NCBI GenBank assembly: GCA_030248065.1
Contig: JASAMV010008650.1
Span: 49,685-113,684, forward strand
Length of the DNA: 64,000 nt
Source of the DNA: Rhynchonema sp. JSB1_4
Taxonomy: Eukaryota > Nematoda > Chromadorea > Monhysterida > Xyalidae
Reading direction: 5' to 3'
How positions within the stretch are numbered: position 1 is the stretch's first letter; every line of letters starts with the position of its first letter. The notes under the pieces were generated by a model. The model was not told the DNA's origin and searched no databases. It saw only the letters and a program-made list of their open reading frames with translations. Shown here one piece after another: positions 45,593 through 58,705 of this stretch. A program made the position numbers and the translations under genes.

Positions 45593-46923
45593 TGTTTGAT
45601 GAAATTGTGGATGTATTTTTTGCATGCAAATTATTTCCGGGTTGCGAATTGCGGAGTTAACCTAAGTTCGTCCTCAAGCTTTCAACAAACGTCAGCAGCT
45701 TTCTGGAAAACCGGCATAAAAATGGTATTAGAGGTAAATTCTTTTTCAATGCGATATCTTTCGGCTGACGAGCATAAATGTAAGTGAGAAGCAGTAAAAG
45801 GGGGTATTGTTGACGTTCCGCAGCTGCATAACTTCATTATCCTTCAGAAGAGTCTGCTGTCGGGTGTCAAATTAACTTTGTTACGTCATTGTGCATGTAC
45901 TACGATGCACGTTTCATTTTGTTTCTGTCACTAATCACTGCAGTCGCAGGTGCAGTAGCACAACAAATTCCCCCTGAGATTTCCCGAAAGTGCCTCCTGT
46001 TCAAAATGATTTTACACCGCGTGCTTCATTTCAATAGAAATGCACGACGTGCATGGAAGCCAACATTCTTGACTGTTTGCATCGTACATGCATAATAATT
46101 CCTAAAGTGTGATCAAATCGCTGCCAATTCTTGGAACAAAACAATATTTAGCAACATGTAATTCCTTCCGCATTGTTTCGGTACTGAAAATGCGTGTTGA
46201 AACACCAGGCAGCGATTCCCAAATCAGTTCCCTGGTTTTCGTCTCAGTTCAATTATGTTCCCATAGTTTCTGTTTGCTTGCCACTGTTTTTGACGCCATT
46301 GAAGTGATCAGAACAGGCAAAATTTTGAACATTAGTAAACATTATACAGCTCGGTTTTTACTGGTGGTTTTTACCTCCAACCGTATTTGGCATTTTTTCG
46401 CCACGTGCACCAATCTAGAAAATCTTTGGAATATTTATAGCAGTTCATAAAATTGGCGGTTTGCTGAAGTCTTTTTCCAAACGCTGATCTGTTCTGGTGT
46501 CGGTTCTCAATGTTTCTGGACGTTAAAGTTTTCGAGGCGGACCGAACAGAAACTCAGGACTGATTTGTCATTTTTGGGTTGTCAAGACAACCAGTTTATT
46601 GCAAGCACGCAACTGAAAGATGAAAACTGAATGTGGGCACTTTTTACGATCCGTCTGCCATACGCAAAACTATTGAATTGCGCCAGATGGCCAAAATAAA
46701 TGACGTTCATTAAATTAAGAAAATGATGGCACACGCATTGCAATCGCAATGGTCAAATATTGATTCACAAGCAAAACCCGGAGAAACCGACAAAAACCTC
46801 AACGCCAGATTGAGATGCTCCAAATGTACAGAAATGTTTGCAGGGGCGCGCAAAAAACAGCAAAAAGATACACAGAGAATGTTGATTAGTCAATCAAAGC
46901 GGACAAACGTTTTAACAATCACG
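45593..46923. other. Intergenic between paralogues C and D
   Basis: Only short frames. No repeat or transposon recognised. It contains the promoter side of C and the 3' flank of D. Confidence 0.45.
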
Positions 46924-49900
46924 CTAAGCGCGCAGCCAATTGGTGGGCACGAGCGCGGCCGAGAGTTCACCGATGGGCCCCTTATTGTCAATCTCTAGTG
47001 CGTCGACCTTGCGCCACATGCCGGTGGTGATGTCGAAAACGTAGACGTGGTCGTTTGCGAGACGAAACAGGCCCAACGGCTTACTGCCCCCAACAGCCAC
47101 TAGTTGATTGAGTTGTGCGTCGTGGAACATGTGATGATTGTAGAGACGAAGGGGCATCGATCGCATGTACGACCATGTGTCCCCGGCAATGTTGTACTGT
47201 TCACACTGCATCATGCCCTTCTTGTCCTCTGGTGCGTCTGAGCTGTCCCAAGGCGTGCCGCCGCATGTCTGAGCAATGGATGGTGTCTTTAATGAACTGG
47301 CACTGATGAGCTCCTGGTGCACCAATGTGCAAGTGAAAATAGCTTCCCCTTCGCTCCCACCAAAAAGAACATAAATACCGCACTGTTTTTAAGTCTGGTC
47401 AAACAATGGACATGAGTGGTCAGACATGGGTGATTGACGACAGTGTGCAAAATTCGCGACCCTGTTGGTGCCGATGTGAGTAAACCAGGCTGGTTCTGGT
47501 AGAGGGCTGCGAGGAGGAAAACCAAATCACCACGTAAAATTCAAATAACCACAATCGTGTTCTCATACACGCCCATCGCGTGCAGCTGCTTGTGGTATCG
47601 CATCGGTTTCAGGTGCGTCCATCCTTTCCAGAAATCGAACTGCATCATCTGATTGGAACGGGCGCCATCACAGTTCAACCCTCCGCTCACGTACGTGACA
47701 TTCTGCAACATGGTGTTTGCAGATTTGAGCACATTTGAATCACAGACGCTCAGCTGGTAAATTCTAGGACAGAACCCGAACAACAGTGGCGAGCAATCCA
47801 AATGTATGTGCATCATAGTTGTTATCATGCCCATTGGTAATAGCGTTTGCCCTGTTTCACGCGAGCTTGAAGCCAGCTCTCTTTTTTTGGCGAACTGATG
47901 CATGCGCACTGACGATGACCTGGTGTCAGGCAAACACGCATTGTTGTGCATTTCACATTGTGTGTGATGTTCAACCAACATTATACACAACAGCGGCATG
48001 CATCCACAAGCACATGTCAACAGGCACATCCACATCGATCCAATCTGACTCGTCTTCGTTTATCGATCGATATTCACATGATTTGGTGCAGTCCATGTTC
48101 TGTTCGGGTCGATCCGGCCAGCAACCACACGCAAACACCACTTGTTCGGTTGGCATGTACAACACGCTGCCTGATGTTTCAACTGGTCTTACGTTATAGA
48201 AATGTGACAGTTCACTTTTTCATCCGGGGTCACCTTTGTATCGGGGATGGTTCGTGTCGCGCACTTTCGACCATTCGCTCCCGTCGAACACTTCCACGAA
48301 GTTACGCTCTGCGAACCGAATAGGATTTATGAATTTACAGATTATGTTTTGTCAAAATAATAACTTCATGCCACTAACGAAAGAAGTACTCGAGGTTTTT
48401 CAGTATGCCCAACGCATAGAGTCGATGGCCAGCGAACACCAGGATTCGATTGTCGATTTTGGGTGCAGCCATTGACGACTCTCGCACTTGCATTGTGTTC
48501 AGATCGAGGATCTGGGTAAGCAGGAAATCCACCAATTAATCAATAAACGAATCAAAATATAGATATTGATACCCGTAATATATACCTGAACTTTCGGCCG
48601 CTGTCGTTGTATCATGATGACACTCTTTGCATCACATTCTTTCGCAACGCACGTTCGGTTGTCATGCAGATTCGGGCATGAACCGTCGTTTTTAGTGTCT
48701 GAAATTGAATTTTTCAGGTTGAGCGCAGGTCTGCAGGAAAAACGTGAGAATTAGATTAGTGGATAAATGTATGAAAAAGCCCACTGATGATGCGTCTGCT
48801 ACGCGTCTGTGTGCCCTGGCCACATTGCGAAGAGCAAGATGACCAAGCCGACCAATTTGAAACATCACAATACGGCCGTTTACGGTGATTTCCTGAACAG
48901 AAAGGTAAGTATAGGTATTGCGAATCAATCACCCGATATCCGATCATTTCGATCACCAACTGCATTTATACAATCGATTAATTCGCTCAACGTCCAAATC
49001 GCTCATTCGATCCATCAAGCCCAACTTCACGCCCATAACGTCTCGCAACGGAATCAACGTTTTGAAGTTCTTGTTGATCTGAATTTCTAATTCGATTAGA
49101 AACCAATCGCAATCGGTCTTGCAATCAACATCAACCTGATGTGTATTGGTGGCGTAATGCAGTATCGAATCGTAATCATACGGCAAGCCCAAATCAGTCA
49201 GATCCGTCACACCAACTTTCTCGTACTGCACACGGATATCGGGTTCATCCTGCAAGTTCGGCTTTGGTCCGGTCCTTGTCTGAGTCCGTAAATCAAGTTT
49301 GCTTGACCGGTCTTAGGCCAGTACCTACAATTATGTTCGAATAGTTGACGAACACCCATTTGTCTCGGTCCGGTCGCGAATGTTCGTGCCAGAATCCCAT
49401 TGTGTGCAGCAGTTCGTGAACCTGACGATCAGGGTACGTTTGGTATCTTTGCAACAAGAACCAACAACTTTGAAACAACCGTTCGCCATTTGGCCTCGTG
49501 ATGCCAGACACCGTCGATCAATCGAGCTTTGCCCACACAATGATTACCCAGTTGCAGTGTTTGACGTTTGATTTTGGGTTGCAGGCCGATGTGCGAATGA
49601 CAACTGAAACATCACCCAAATTAGCAGGGATTCGCACTCTACACTGTGCGTGCACAATAGAAGACATCCACGACCCCCTGAGTTGTGCTACGGTGTGCAC
49701 GCAACACTACGTATTGTGAAATGGTTAACGTAAGCCATTGACGCAACCCAATAATCGACGGGCACGTCGATCTATTCAACAATATATACCCCATGAGCAA
49801 GCGACCGACTTTTCGTTCTCCCACACAATTATGTGTACACAATGCGGGTCGTCCTCTTCACACTTTCGGAATCGAAAACACGTTTTGCGCTCGATCTCGT

Positions 49901-50717
49901 GCATCGCGTCATGGATCACTCGACGGATTCGCGCCTCCTCCGCTCTGCAATCGCAGATAACTGGTTCATTTTGGGGTCATGTGGTCATCTTATCCAATCT
50001 GCGGTACAGTGTGCTTTTAGGTCGTTTAGTGACCTGCGTCCAAACTCACAGCAACTCATCACGTTCAAATGATATCAAGTATGGCATGGTTGAATTCGGC
50101 CAACGTCGCGCTGTGTCACGAACGGCACGTTTCTCCAATGAAACACCATCGGAACTGGGCAGGGACGAAAACAACCTGCGTGGGGAATAGTTAACTTGCA
50201 GTTTTTAGAAAGCAAAATCGCGTGTACACAATGTCCAGATGCTGGCCACGTCACAAAGAAACTGAATTCCAGAGCCCAGAAGTGAAAGGTTGAGTGACAC
50301 ACGTTTCCAGTGCCATTTGTCCGTCAGTTGGTGACGCACGTGCCGGACTGTCATCAACATGGTCGTCATTCCAGCCCTCACAAATCGACACCAGATCTTC
50401 GGTCAACTGCTCAGCATCCAGGGTGTTCGAGAACACTTCTGCAATTGCTGGTGTGGATGGCAAGCTGATCAACGTCTATGAACTGTGCAGCCTTCCCACA
50501 TACTAAGATGTAAGCTCACATTCATGTCTAAAGTGTAGCCCAGATTATGTACCTTCGGTAACTTCACGAAATTGTTATCACGCCTATTGATATGTTGGCA
50601 AAAGGAGCACTCACCGAAAGTTTGCACCAAACGGATGTCTTCGTCTTGGCTATTGCAAATTGTGACCAGCACTACCAAGATATTCAGGGCAATTTTAGGC
50701 CCCAACCTTGTCCCCAT
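46924..50717 (-). CDS. Secreted astacin-TSP1-kelch protein D (catalytic Glu present), 15 exons, 684 aa
   Basis: Exons: 50615-50717, 50303-50447, 50050-50154, 49810-49944, 49480-49603, 49329-49421, 49136-49249, 48961-49078, 48785-48892, 48586-48698, 48379-48511, 48234-48308, 47980-48170, 47550-47702 and 46924-47268. The total is 2055 nt, all phases consistent. The signal peptide is within the first 24 residues ([13 protein letters not shown]). The prodomain runs to about 100. Astacin from [11 protein letters not shown] (101): CHSHIGLQP, zinc site [19 protein letters not shown] (His206, Glu207, His210), Tyr-containing [10 protein letters not shown] where the usual Met of the Met-turn is Leu, end RLYKC (312). 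TSP1 about 313-386 with [12 protein letters not shown] and CPNL. Kelch blades 387-684: [39 protein letters not shown] and TCGGTPW. Most likely an active extracellular protease, with the changed Met-turn as a caution. Confidence 0.88.
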
Positions 50718-51439
50718 GGTGATGTTAGGTGTCAAAAAGTATGATGTTGAGGGCCTGTGACCAGAAGTGACATCATAAATCGATATCGCATTGCAATTAT
50801 TCTCACAACATCATGACGAAAACTTCCGGGCGATAGTACAAACGAACTTTTCCGGTGACCGAAAATGCGCTAGGACAGAGTTGAACTTCAAAAGGGCACT
50901 GTTTAGTGTTTTTGGCAATATATGAGAGCCCAGTATGTTTTCTTTTTCAAGCAATCGAAAACGAAATAAATTATACGCACAAAAACTGCTCGTTATGGGT
51001 TCAGTGTTTTTCCGTCCAACAGGCGCGCTACCGATTATAAAATCCAGCGGTGCAACGAATTCGATTGAATTTTTGGCAGCGAACTGCGACTCAGATCCGT
51101 GTATACTGTAGGTAGTCCCTTGTTCGGGTTCTGACTATAAGTAGAGGGACAATAATGTTCCGGCACCGCGCACAAACCCGTTTTGGCAAACCACTTGCAC
51201 TTCTAAACGCTTCACAAAAACAGCGATATGATGCAACGCAAATAACAAAATGAACTAACTTTGTCAGTAACTAAAGTGACAAAGTTAACAGTTTTAGTTA
51301 ACAGCAGTAAACCGTTGAGAAACGGGTCTGCTTCAAACGTCCAAATTTATTCGAATCTTCAACAATCTCAAACGAACAGAGCACATGATCAACAACCATA
51401 ATACAGTGTCAACAGCAAAAACTACTGAACAAAACTGCA
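50718..51439. other. Intergenic between paralogue D and DBR1
   Basis: Promoter side of D and 3' flank of DBR1. A short direct repeat of AACTTTGTCA/ACAAAGTTA near 51260-51300 is all that stands out. Confidence 0.4.
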
Positions 51440-54400
51440 TTAATTATCTTCATCGTCACAAGCGGCTACATTGCGCCTTTTGAATCTGCTCATGGCAGAA
51501 CTAACGGCACAAGTGTTGACCTCAGTATCAGTATCTTTGGCAGTATCAGACGCATTATCAGCGTCAGAATTTGGAGCATCTTCCACTGGTCGTTTCAGCG
51601 TCGGGGCGATGAATCTGAATAATCGAAAGAATCTAGGTAATTGATTAGAAGCGATAAATGGAGAGCCCAATAAACGAAATCACCAATATAACACGAAAAC
51701 AACTCCCACCTTTCCTGTTCTCTATACTTCTGGGCGGGTCTCGAGTCAATGACAAAGCCGAGGTCTGAGTCTCCGTCTTCGGCCGCATCAAAATCATCGA
51801 GATCGATCCTGTCCGGATTTAGTGCCGAAACACCAGGTTCAGTGCCCAGACAGACCGGGTCGGTGCGCGCACAGAACTCGGCGTTGATATCGGTCACACC
51901 CAGTTTCTCGCAGAATGACTGTGTTTGTGGGTTACGGTAGTACATCGTGGGCGGTGTGTTATGCGTCGTGTCGGAGGCCTGCAACAAATGACACACGACA
52001 AATTTTTGGATGACAAAAAAATAACGAACAATAATGTCACAGCAGTGAGGTTTGCCCGTTTTTTTCCAAGACCCAAAAAAAGTGCAAAGACATTCAAACC
52101 CATGTACCTGATGCGGTGGCGCTGTGCGTACAAATGCATCCTGACGTATCGTGAAGTCTCCATCGAACAGACGATGTATTTCACCCAATTCTTCAGAGGT
52201 GGGATGGAACTGGTAGCGCTCCTGCTGTGACCCACCTGGACCGGGCATATAGCTGGTCTGAAAAATATCATAATTAACATTACAAACATCAGTCAAGGAG
52301 CTGCTTTCAGAACTGCGTGATTAAAATCAAAATATTTTCGCACCGTCGATTTCAAGTTGTTGAGATGATCAGTGGACTTGAGTATGGCCAACCAAACCGG
52401 ATCGTACTCAAACGTCAGTGGCGCGTCGTCGGGCAAACTGTCGGACGAGATTCGAACCAAATCCAAAAACACTCGGTTCGGATTTTGTTGCGGCTTATCC
52501 AGTGCGAGGAATTCTGTGCATTGCGCACGGCTATCGCCAGTCTGACTGAACAAATGACCGAAACATTTTATTTACACATTATTATTTAACTGTTATCTTT
52601 GAGAACGACACCAAAAGGCAAGAATACAACCTTGCGTGATCAACCGTGGCTCTAAATTGAGTGTGCAAGTGCGCAGCAAACCAATACCGCGGTCGTAGTT
52701 CGTGAATGAGCTCCTTGCTCGCTGGGTTGCCCAGAACACCTGCTTCAGCGTCTTCCTGAATATTGGTCGGCACAAAAACGTTTTAATTCACTTTATTTGG
52801 TCACAATGATGCGTGACCATGTTTGTAAATTTCAAATGGTCTAATTTCAATCAATCTGAGCACAACAGTAAAACCCGGAAATTAATCCAAACCAACCACT
52901 AGATGCTGTTTATATCTGTACAGTCGTTGCTTATCGCCATGTTCGGTGATGCCCCTCGGCCAGTCATGCGTGAATCCAATGTCAATGATTGGTTGCTTGA
53001 CGTCAGCACAACGCCGCAGCTGTTTGAATCGGAACGCCTCGAGGTTACGAACGTGGTAGAACGATCGCTTGGTGTCTTCGGTGAATGGAGGGTGCTCAAA
53101 ATGCCCCATTTGGTAATGACGTGCGTTGTAGATGCCAGTCCAGCCAAGGATGCGCAGACCACCGAAACTGAAACAAGCCACACTGACGTCGTCGTCGGAA
53201 AAATTCTTCCCACCTTTTGTCAAAAATTGAAAAATTTCGTGAAAAAAGACCGATGTTTCCCGAGGGCTGAGGCGGTTTTTTCACGTCCCATGTGGACTCG
53301 GTATTTTTTGTTTCTTTCCGTGAAGAAAACCGTTTTTCGTTTCTTTCCGCCAGTACCAGTGCAGTTCCTGGTCCGAACGGGGGACAGCGGACCCCCCGTC
53401 TTTTTCGGAAGGGGAGATTGTGTACCCCCCGAGGGGGAAGGGGGAGACCAAACTCAGGAAAAGTCACTTTTTATGAGGTGAAAATTTTGAACTATTTTTG
53501 CCCCTTTTTGGAAAAATTTCATATAAAAGGGGTATTTTGGCGATTTTTGACAACATTGACCTTAACATCACAAAATGTAGGTCTAAAAATATCCATTTTA
53601 GGCCTAAAAATGCCTAGTTTAGGCAAACTTTTGGGGAGATAGTGTACCCGGAGGGGAGATAGGCGGATAGTGTACCCACTGAGGGAGATAGCGTACCCGA
53701 GGGGACACCCTCCCAACAAGAACTACACTGGCCAGTTGGGATCGGAAGGTACCAGGTATCGGCATGTATTTATACTGTCATAAAGAACCGTTTTTTATTT
53801 TTCGTGAAAAAAACGTTTTTTTTCGAAAAAACCCGTTTTTTCCAAATATTTTTCCAGTACTTAAAGGGGCTCCGCCATATATACGCGACCGAAACCAATC
53901 TCAATGAAACTTGGCACCGTAAGTGGGCTTGGTCCAAAACACTCACGGCCAAGAAAATTTTTCCCCATACAGCTCCCTGTCTGAGCCAGGAGGGCTAAAA
54001 GGTAAAAAATTTTGACCCTACCTCAGCACCTTGAAATTAAAATATCGATCTGTTTCGCATATTCTTTGTATGCAGTTTGTTCACAAATTTTTCATAAACG
54101 CCTTGGGTCTAATTTAGAACCATATTCACTTTTTTGGCACTACCACAGCTCGCGCTATTTTGCCAAAACCACGGAAATTTTCGAAAAAAAATTTTTTCCG
54201 TTGTATTTTCCGGTCACATAGAAAGCACACAGAGTTTTTATATAACGTAGGCAAGAAAGCCCGTATATCATGCTATTTAGGCGATCACTGACTAATTTTA
54301 CACCGCTGATAAGTTTCGACAAAAACTCGCTCAACTGCGGTGAGCCTCAACTTTTTTGCCATTTTCTGCGGATCCCAAGCACACTTCTATCTCATATTTT

Positions 54401-57400
54401 CCTATTTTAGTAACAACGTACCGAGGTGATATATGGCACGCTAGATAGTAAAAATATAATTGTTGTTAATTATGTGCAAATCTAGGTTGGTCCAGCTGCA
54501 TCCTTGGAGGTACGAGCAATAAATGAATTTTACACAAAATTCATAATTTTAGCAAATTTTCACTTCCGTCATATTTTAGCCTATCTACAGTTGGGTAGGA
54601 ATTGTGGCTTTTGCTGTTCGATGAAGCCCAAACGTTATTGTTGTTCATCGATCAAAATTCAAAATTATAGCTCTAACGTATCTTGAGAAAAATCGTGTTA
54701 ATTGAGGTCCATGCGTTGGACTTGGAACTACAACCGAGCTTACAACAGGACCAGCGTCTGCGGTGCCTTCACTTAACATGATTTTTCTCAGGATACGTTA
54801 CAACTGGAATTTTGGATTTTGATCGATAAACAACAATAATGTTGGGGCTTCATCGGACAGCAAAGGCCACAAATCCGTCACAAATTTAGGTAGGCTAAAA
54901 ATATGACGGAAGCGAAAATTTGCTAAAATTATGAATTTTGTGTAAAACTCATTTATTGCTCGTACCTCCAAGGATGCAGCTGGACCAACCTAGATTTGCA
55001 CATAATTAACAACAATTATTTTTTTACTATCTAGCGTGCCATATATCACCTCGGTACATTGTTACTAAAATAGGAAGATATGAGATAGAAGTGTGCTTGG
55101 GATACACAGAAAATGGCAAAAAAGTTGAGGTTCACCACAGTTGAGCGAGCTTTTGTCGAAACTTATCAGCGGTGGAAAATTAGTCATTGAATTAGTATAA
55201 AAAATAGTATATAATTAGTATATAAAAAAAATAGTCATGGAAAATTTTTTTTCGAAATTTTTTTCCGTGGTTTTGGCAAAATAGCGCGAGCTGTGGTAGT
55301 GCCAAAAAAGTGAATATGGTTCTAAATTAAACCCAAGGCGTTTATGAAAAATTTGTGAACAAGCACTGCACACAAAGAATACGCGAAACAGATCGATATT
55401 TTAATTTTAAGGTGCTGAGGTAGGGTCAAAATTTTTTACCTTTTAGCCCTCCTGGCTCAGACAGGAAGCTGATATGGGAAAAAAATTTTCTTGGCCGTGA
55501 GTGTTTTGGACCAAGCCCACTTACGGTGCCAAGTCTCATTGAGATTGGGTTCGGTCGCATATATATGGCGGAGACCCTTTAAGAACGTAATTGCGAAAAA
55601 TATAATATAACAATTTCAGTGCAAAATTTGTTCGAAGTGACGAGAGTGTTCTTGAAGAGTATTGAAGTCAGTCGAAAACACTTGGTTTACACGCTTTTTG
55701 GACCATTTGGGGTCGGTTAATTTTCGAGTTCGAGCCAATTTTTCACCAAAATCGAAAAACTCATCAGATTTGCATTACAATTTTTTGGCAAAATTGGAAT
55801 GAAGTACCGATATTTTTTCGATCAAAAACCGAAAAGGTACCCACGGAAAAATAAATGGAAAAGTACTCGGGTCTCGAAAAAAACGGTTCTTTTTGGTTTT
55901 TTTCCCGAAAAAAAACCGGTTTTTTTTCGCCTGCCAGCATACATGTATTTCCAAGGTACGGGTATTACACTTTTCGCGATTAAAAACCAGTTCTCAAAAG
56001 CAGTTCTGCAGATATTCATTGTTTTACGACCAAAAAAACTTTCAAGTTTAGATGCGACGGTGCGAGCTATTTTCATGCTGCATGACGCAACAACAGAGCA
56101 CGATTTTTATGAAAAATATTGTTGCGGCCAGTACTCAATGGCCATCTCAAAAAAATCCCGCGCGACGTTTGCCAAAAACCTCAGTTTTGCTATAAAAACG
56201 GTGTTTTTATTAGTATTTTGGCACTATCGGGTATCGGGTTACTTTTGAAGTGTCGGGTATCGGCTTTTTTCATGAACTATCGGGTATCGGCATTTTCCAA
56301 GTATCGGCTATCGGGTGTCGGCATACACCCCCCCCCCCCCCCCCCCGATACCTTTCCCTACTGGCCAGTATACGGCGCCTGTCAGTGCGGTGGCAGGCCA
56401 ATCGCACCACTTTTTGACACTCTCGCCAAAAATTGGCCTAAAATGACCATTTATGTGTGTTTGCGCGCGGATCGCGCGATTTTTAGGGGTTTCGAGGTCG
56501 AAAACACATATTTTTGCCTTTGAAAAGCATTAATACACTGACTCGAGATACCCTTTGGGGTCGGCTCGACATAGATACCCTTCCCCCATCCCCCCTAAGG
56601 GTTGACTCGAGATAGATACCCCTTAGGGGGGAATCCCCCATCCCCCAGCCACTACAGTGGCGCCTGTACTCCTACGCCACTGGTCGACAATACCCAATAA
56701 CAACCCTGTGACGAACCGCACAACACTGGCATATCCCATGTAATAGATATTTTTCGCCACCCAACCGCCATAGGGCAGTTCGGCCAGAAAGTTGGACGCT
56801 TCGTGATTGCCACCAATGAACAGCGTCAGCACGGGCGCCTCGAGTTCACCGGAGTAGTACTTGTGGAACGTCATTATGTGACGATATTTCGGGGGACACG
56901 CCATGCCTGAATCATGAAGGGAACGGGAAGTAGCGAAGCAGGTGGTTACGATAAAGACGCATTTGGGAGCTACTGCTGCTGCAAATGGCTGCAAGGCACC
57001 CGTGTGGGAATGGATCCAGATGGCTGCAAGGTACCTCCTACCTAGCCTCCAAGAAGGTTGCAAACTACTCCGTTTTTTGCATGCATTATACCGCAAAATT
57101 GACCAAAAATTGGTACGTTCTTGCATTTTGGTCGAAAATTGGTTTGGAGCGTGCGATGTTTGGGATTTTAAGGTCGAAAAACACCCACGTTTGCCTATGA
57201 AAACCCTCACGGATGGTTGCAAGGTAAAGGCAAGCTACACCAACACGAGCCCGATTTCAGTGGTGGTGTGTATTCAAAACGAAGTACGATGTGCCAGTAG
57301 CGAAATCGAGCTGATGCAGGGTTTATTTTTTCAAAATGGGCTAGTAGCAAGAAGCTAGTAAAATCAAAAATTTAGTAGCTTTTTTGCTGTTGAAAAGCCA

Positions 57401-58289
57401 ATTTACTAGCTTTTTTGGCTAAAATACAAAATTTAGTAGCTTTTAGGCTATTAAATTTTGAAAATTTACTGCTTTTCAAAAAAAATTAGTAGCTAAAAAG
57501 CTACTAAATTTGGTTAAAAAAATCCATGAGCTGATGTTGGTGTAGTTTGCCTATACCCAGTGTTGGAGGTACTCTGGAGGGGGATACCTACTGCACCTGT
57601 ACCGGGCTCAGAGACGGGATACGTACTGTACCAGAGCCGATGGCCTGGGAGGTTATGTACTTAGGGGGTGGACGGTTTGGGGGTTAGGTTCATTTTTTTA
57701 ATATTTTGATTATGTGTGGAATCGTGAGCGCGCGAATTTTGGGTAATTGTAAGGTAAAAACCACTGATTTTAAACTAATTTTGGCCATTTTGGTCAAAAA
57801 TTGGCACTTTTGGGGCAAAATCGGGAGAATACCTACTGTACCGGGGTGAAAGTCGGGGGGGGGGTACCTACTGTACTGGGGGGCTACCCCGGAACCCCCA
57901 CCTCCAACACTGCCTATACCTACCCTCCCCATCCTTCCCCCCAGAGGGGTGGTTGCAATGTACCGTGCCTACCCCACCCCTTGCCCTTAGGGGAGGAATC
58001 CCTTCATCCCCTCCCAGCCACTACACTGGGCCGGATCTAGACAGTGGGCAACGCGCTTGAAGTAGCAGGCAAAGCGCGTTATTGTCAGAACAGAAACACA
58101 TAAGCAGACGAACACGAACTAACACTTCAAATCAGAGTGGTTTCGAACAGACTGAAAATCACCACAACAAATCAGAAGATCAATTTTGCACAACTGTTTG
58201 TGTTGGATTTCCTTGGTTTTGGCGTAAATGCGGTCCATTTCTCCGTGCGAACAACCGGCAACGGCGACATTGAGCACCCGTCCCGGCAT
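51440..58289 (-). CDS. DBR1: RNA lariat debranching enzyme DBR1, 8 exons, 515 aa
   Basis: Nuclear metallophosphoesterase that cuts the 2'-5' branch of intron lariats. Exons: 58124-58289, 56717-56906, 52897-53167, 52631-52755, 52344-52545, 52108-52257, 51710-51978 and 51440-51614. The total is 1548 nt, all phases consistent. Catalytic motifs in order: GCSHGE (residues 12-17), CCGDFQ (about 41-46), GGNHEAS (87-93), HDWP (186-189) and HLH (238-240). The C-terminal region has the conserved EFLALDK and a Cys-containing [11 protein letters not shown], an acidic stretch ([14 protein letters not shown]) and a basic-then-acidic end (FKRRN...DDED). Length agrees with human DBR1 (544 aa). Intron 2 is 3.5 kb long and crowded with transposons. 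Exons 1 and 2 lie in the left arm of a large inverted duplication, and a decayed second copy is on the plus strand. Confidence 0.96.
53357..53730. mobile_element. hAT-type MITE in DBR1 intron 2
   Basis: The ends are CAGTGCAGTTCCTGG and CAAGAACTACACTG, with flanks GCCAGTAC and GCCAGTTG (53349-53356 and 53731-53738), an 8-bp duplication with two changes. Same family as 19709-20097. Confidence 0.8.
53769..55943. mobile_element. AAAACCGGTTTT-rich element carrying a second transposon
   Basis: Begins TATACTGTCATAAAGAACC and ends CGCCTGCCAGCATA, with CATGTATT on both outer sides (about 53763-53770 and 55943-55950). Without the insert at 53865-55578 the body is collinear with the copy in DNAJA intron 1 (22095-22533). 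Confidence 0.72.
53865..55578. mobile_element. TTAA-flanked foldback transposon 2
   Basis: Two arms of about 830 bp are inverted copies starting AGGGGCTCCGCCATATATA and ending TATATGGCGGAGACCCT, separated by only about 75 bp. TTAA lies on both sides (53861-53864 and 55579-55582). No transposase. It sits in DBR1 intron 2 inside the element 53769-55943. Confidence 0.88.
57223..57557. mobile_element. Long relative of the TAGGCAAAC MITE (left arm)
   Basis: The ends are GGTAAAGGCAAGCTACACC and GGTGTAGTTTGCCTATACC. The centre is built of AAATTTAGTAGCTTTTT palindromes. Its mate is at 61669-62003. Confidence 0.75.
57558..57912. mobile_element. hAT-type MITE (left arm)
   Basis: The ends are CAGTGTTGGAGGTACTC and CCCACCTCCAACACTG, with a perfect 8-bp duplication CCTATACC (57550-57557 and 57913-57920). 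A deletion derivative of this family lies near 17650-17735. Confidence 0.9.
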
Positions 58290-58705
58290 GTTGTTTGTTT
58301 TGGTGGGCAGTTTTAATGAACCTGGAACCATAGTTGATGCAAGGGCGGGGTCGAAAACCGCGAAAAACTCCGAAAAGGTATTGGAAAAGTTGGGGGAGAG
58401 AGCAGTGTAGTTGCTGGTCCGGAGGGGGAACAGGCAGTACCCTCCTTTTTTTCGGAGGGGGAACAGACGCACCCACCTGGGGGGGAAGGGGGGGAGGACC
58501 CAAATTTGGAGAAAAGTCATTTCTTGAGGTCGAAAATTTGGCTCATTTGTGCCCCTTTTTGGAAAAAATCTCAATAAAAAGGGTATTTTGGCGATTTTTG
58601 ACGACATTGAAAAAAAATCACTCATTTTGTGCCTAAAAATATCTATTTTAGGCCTAAATTTGCCTGTTTTAGGCAGAAATTGGGGGAGCAGACGTACCTG
58701 GAGGG

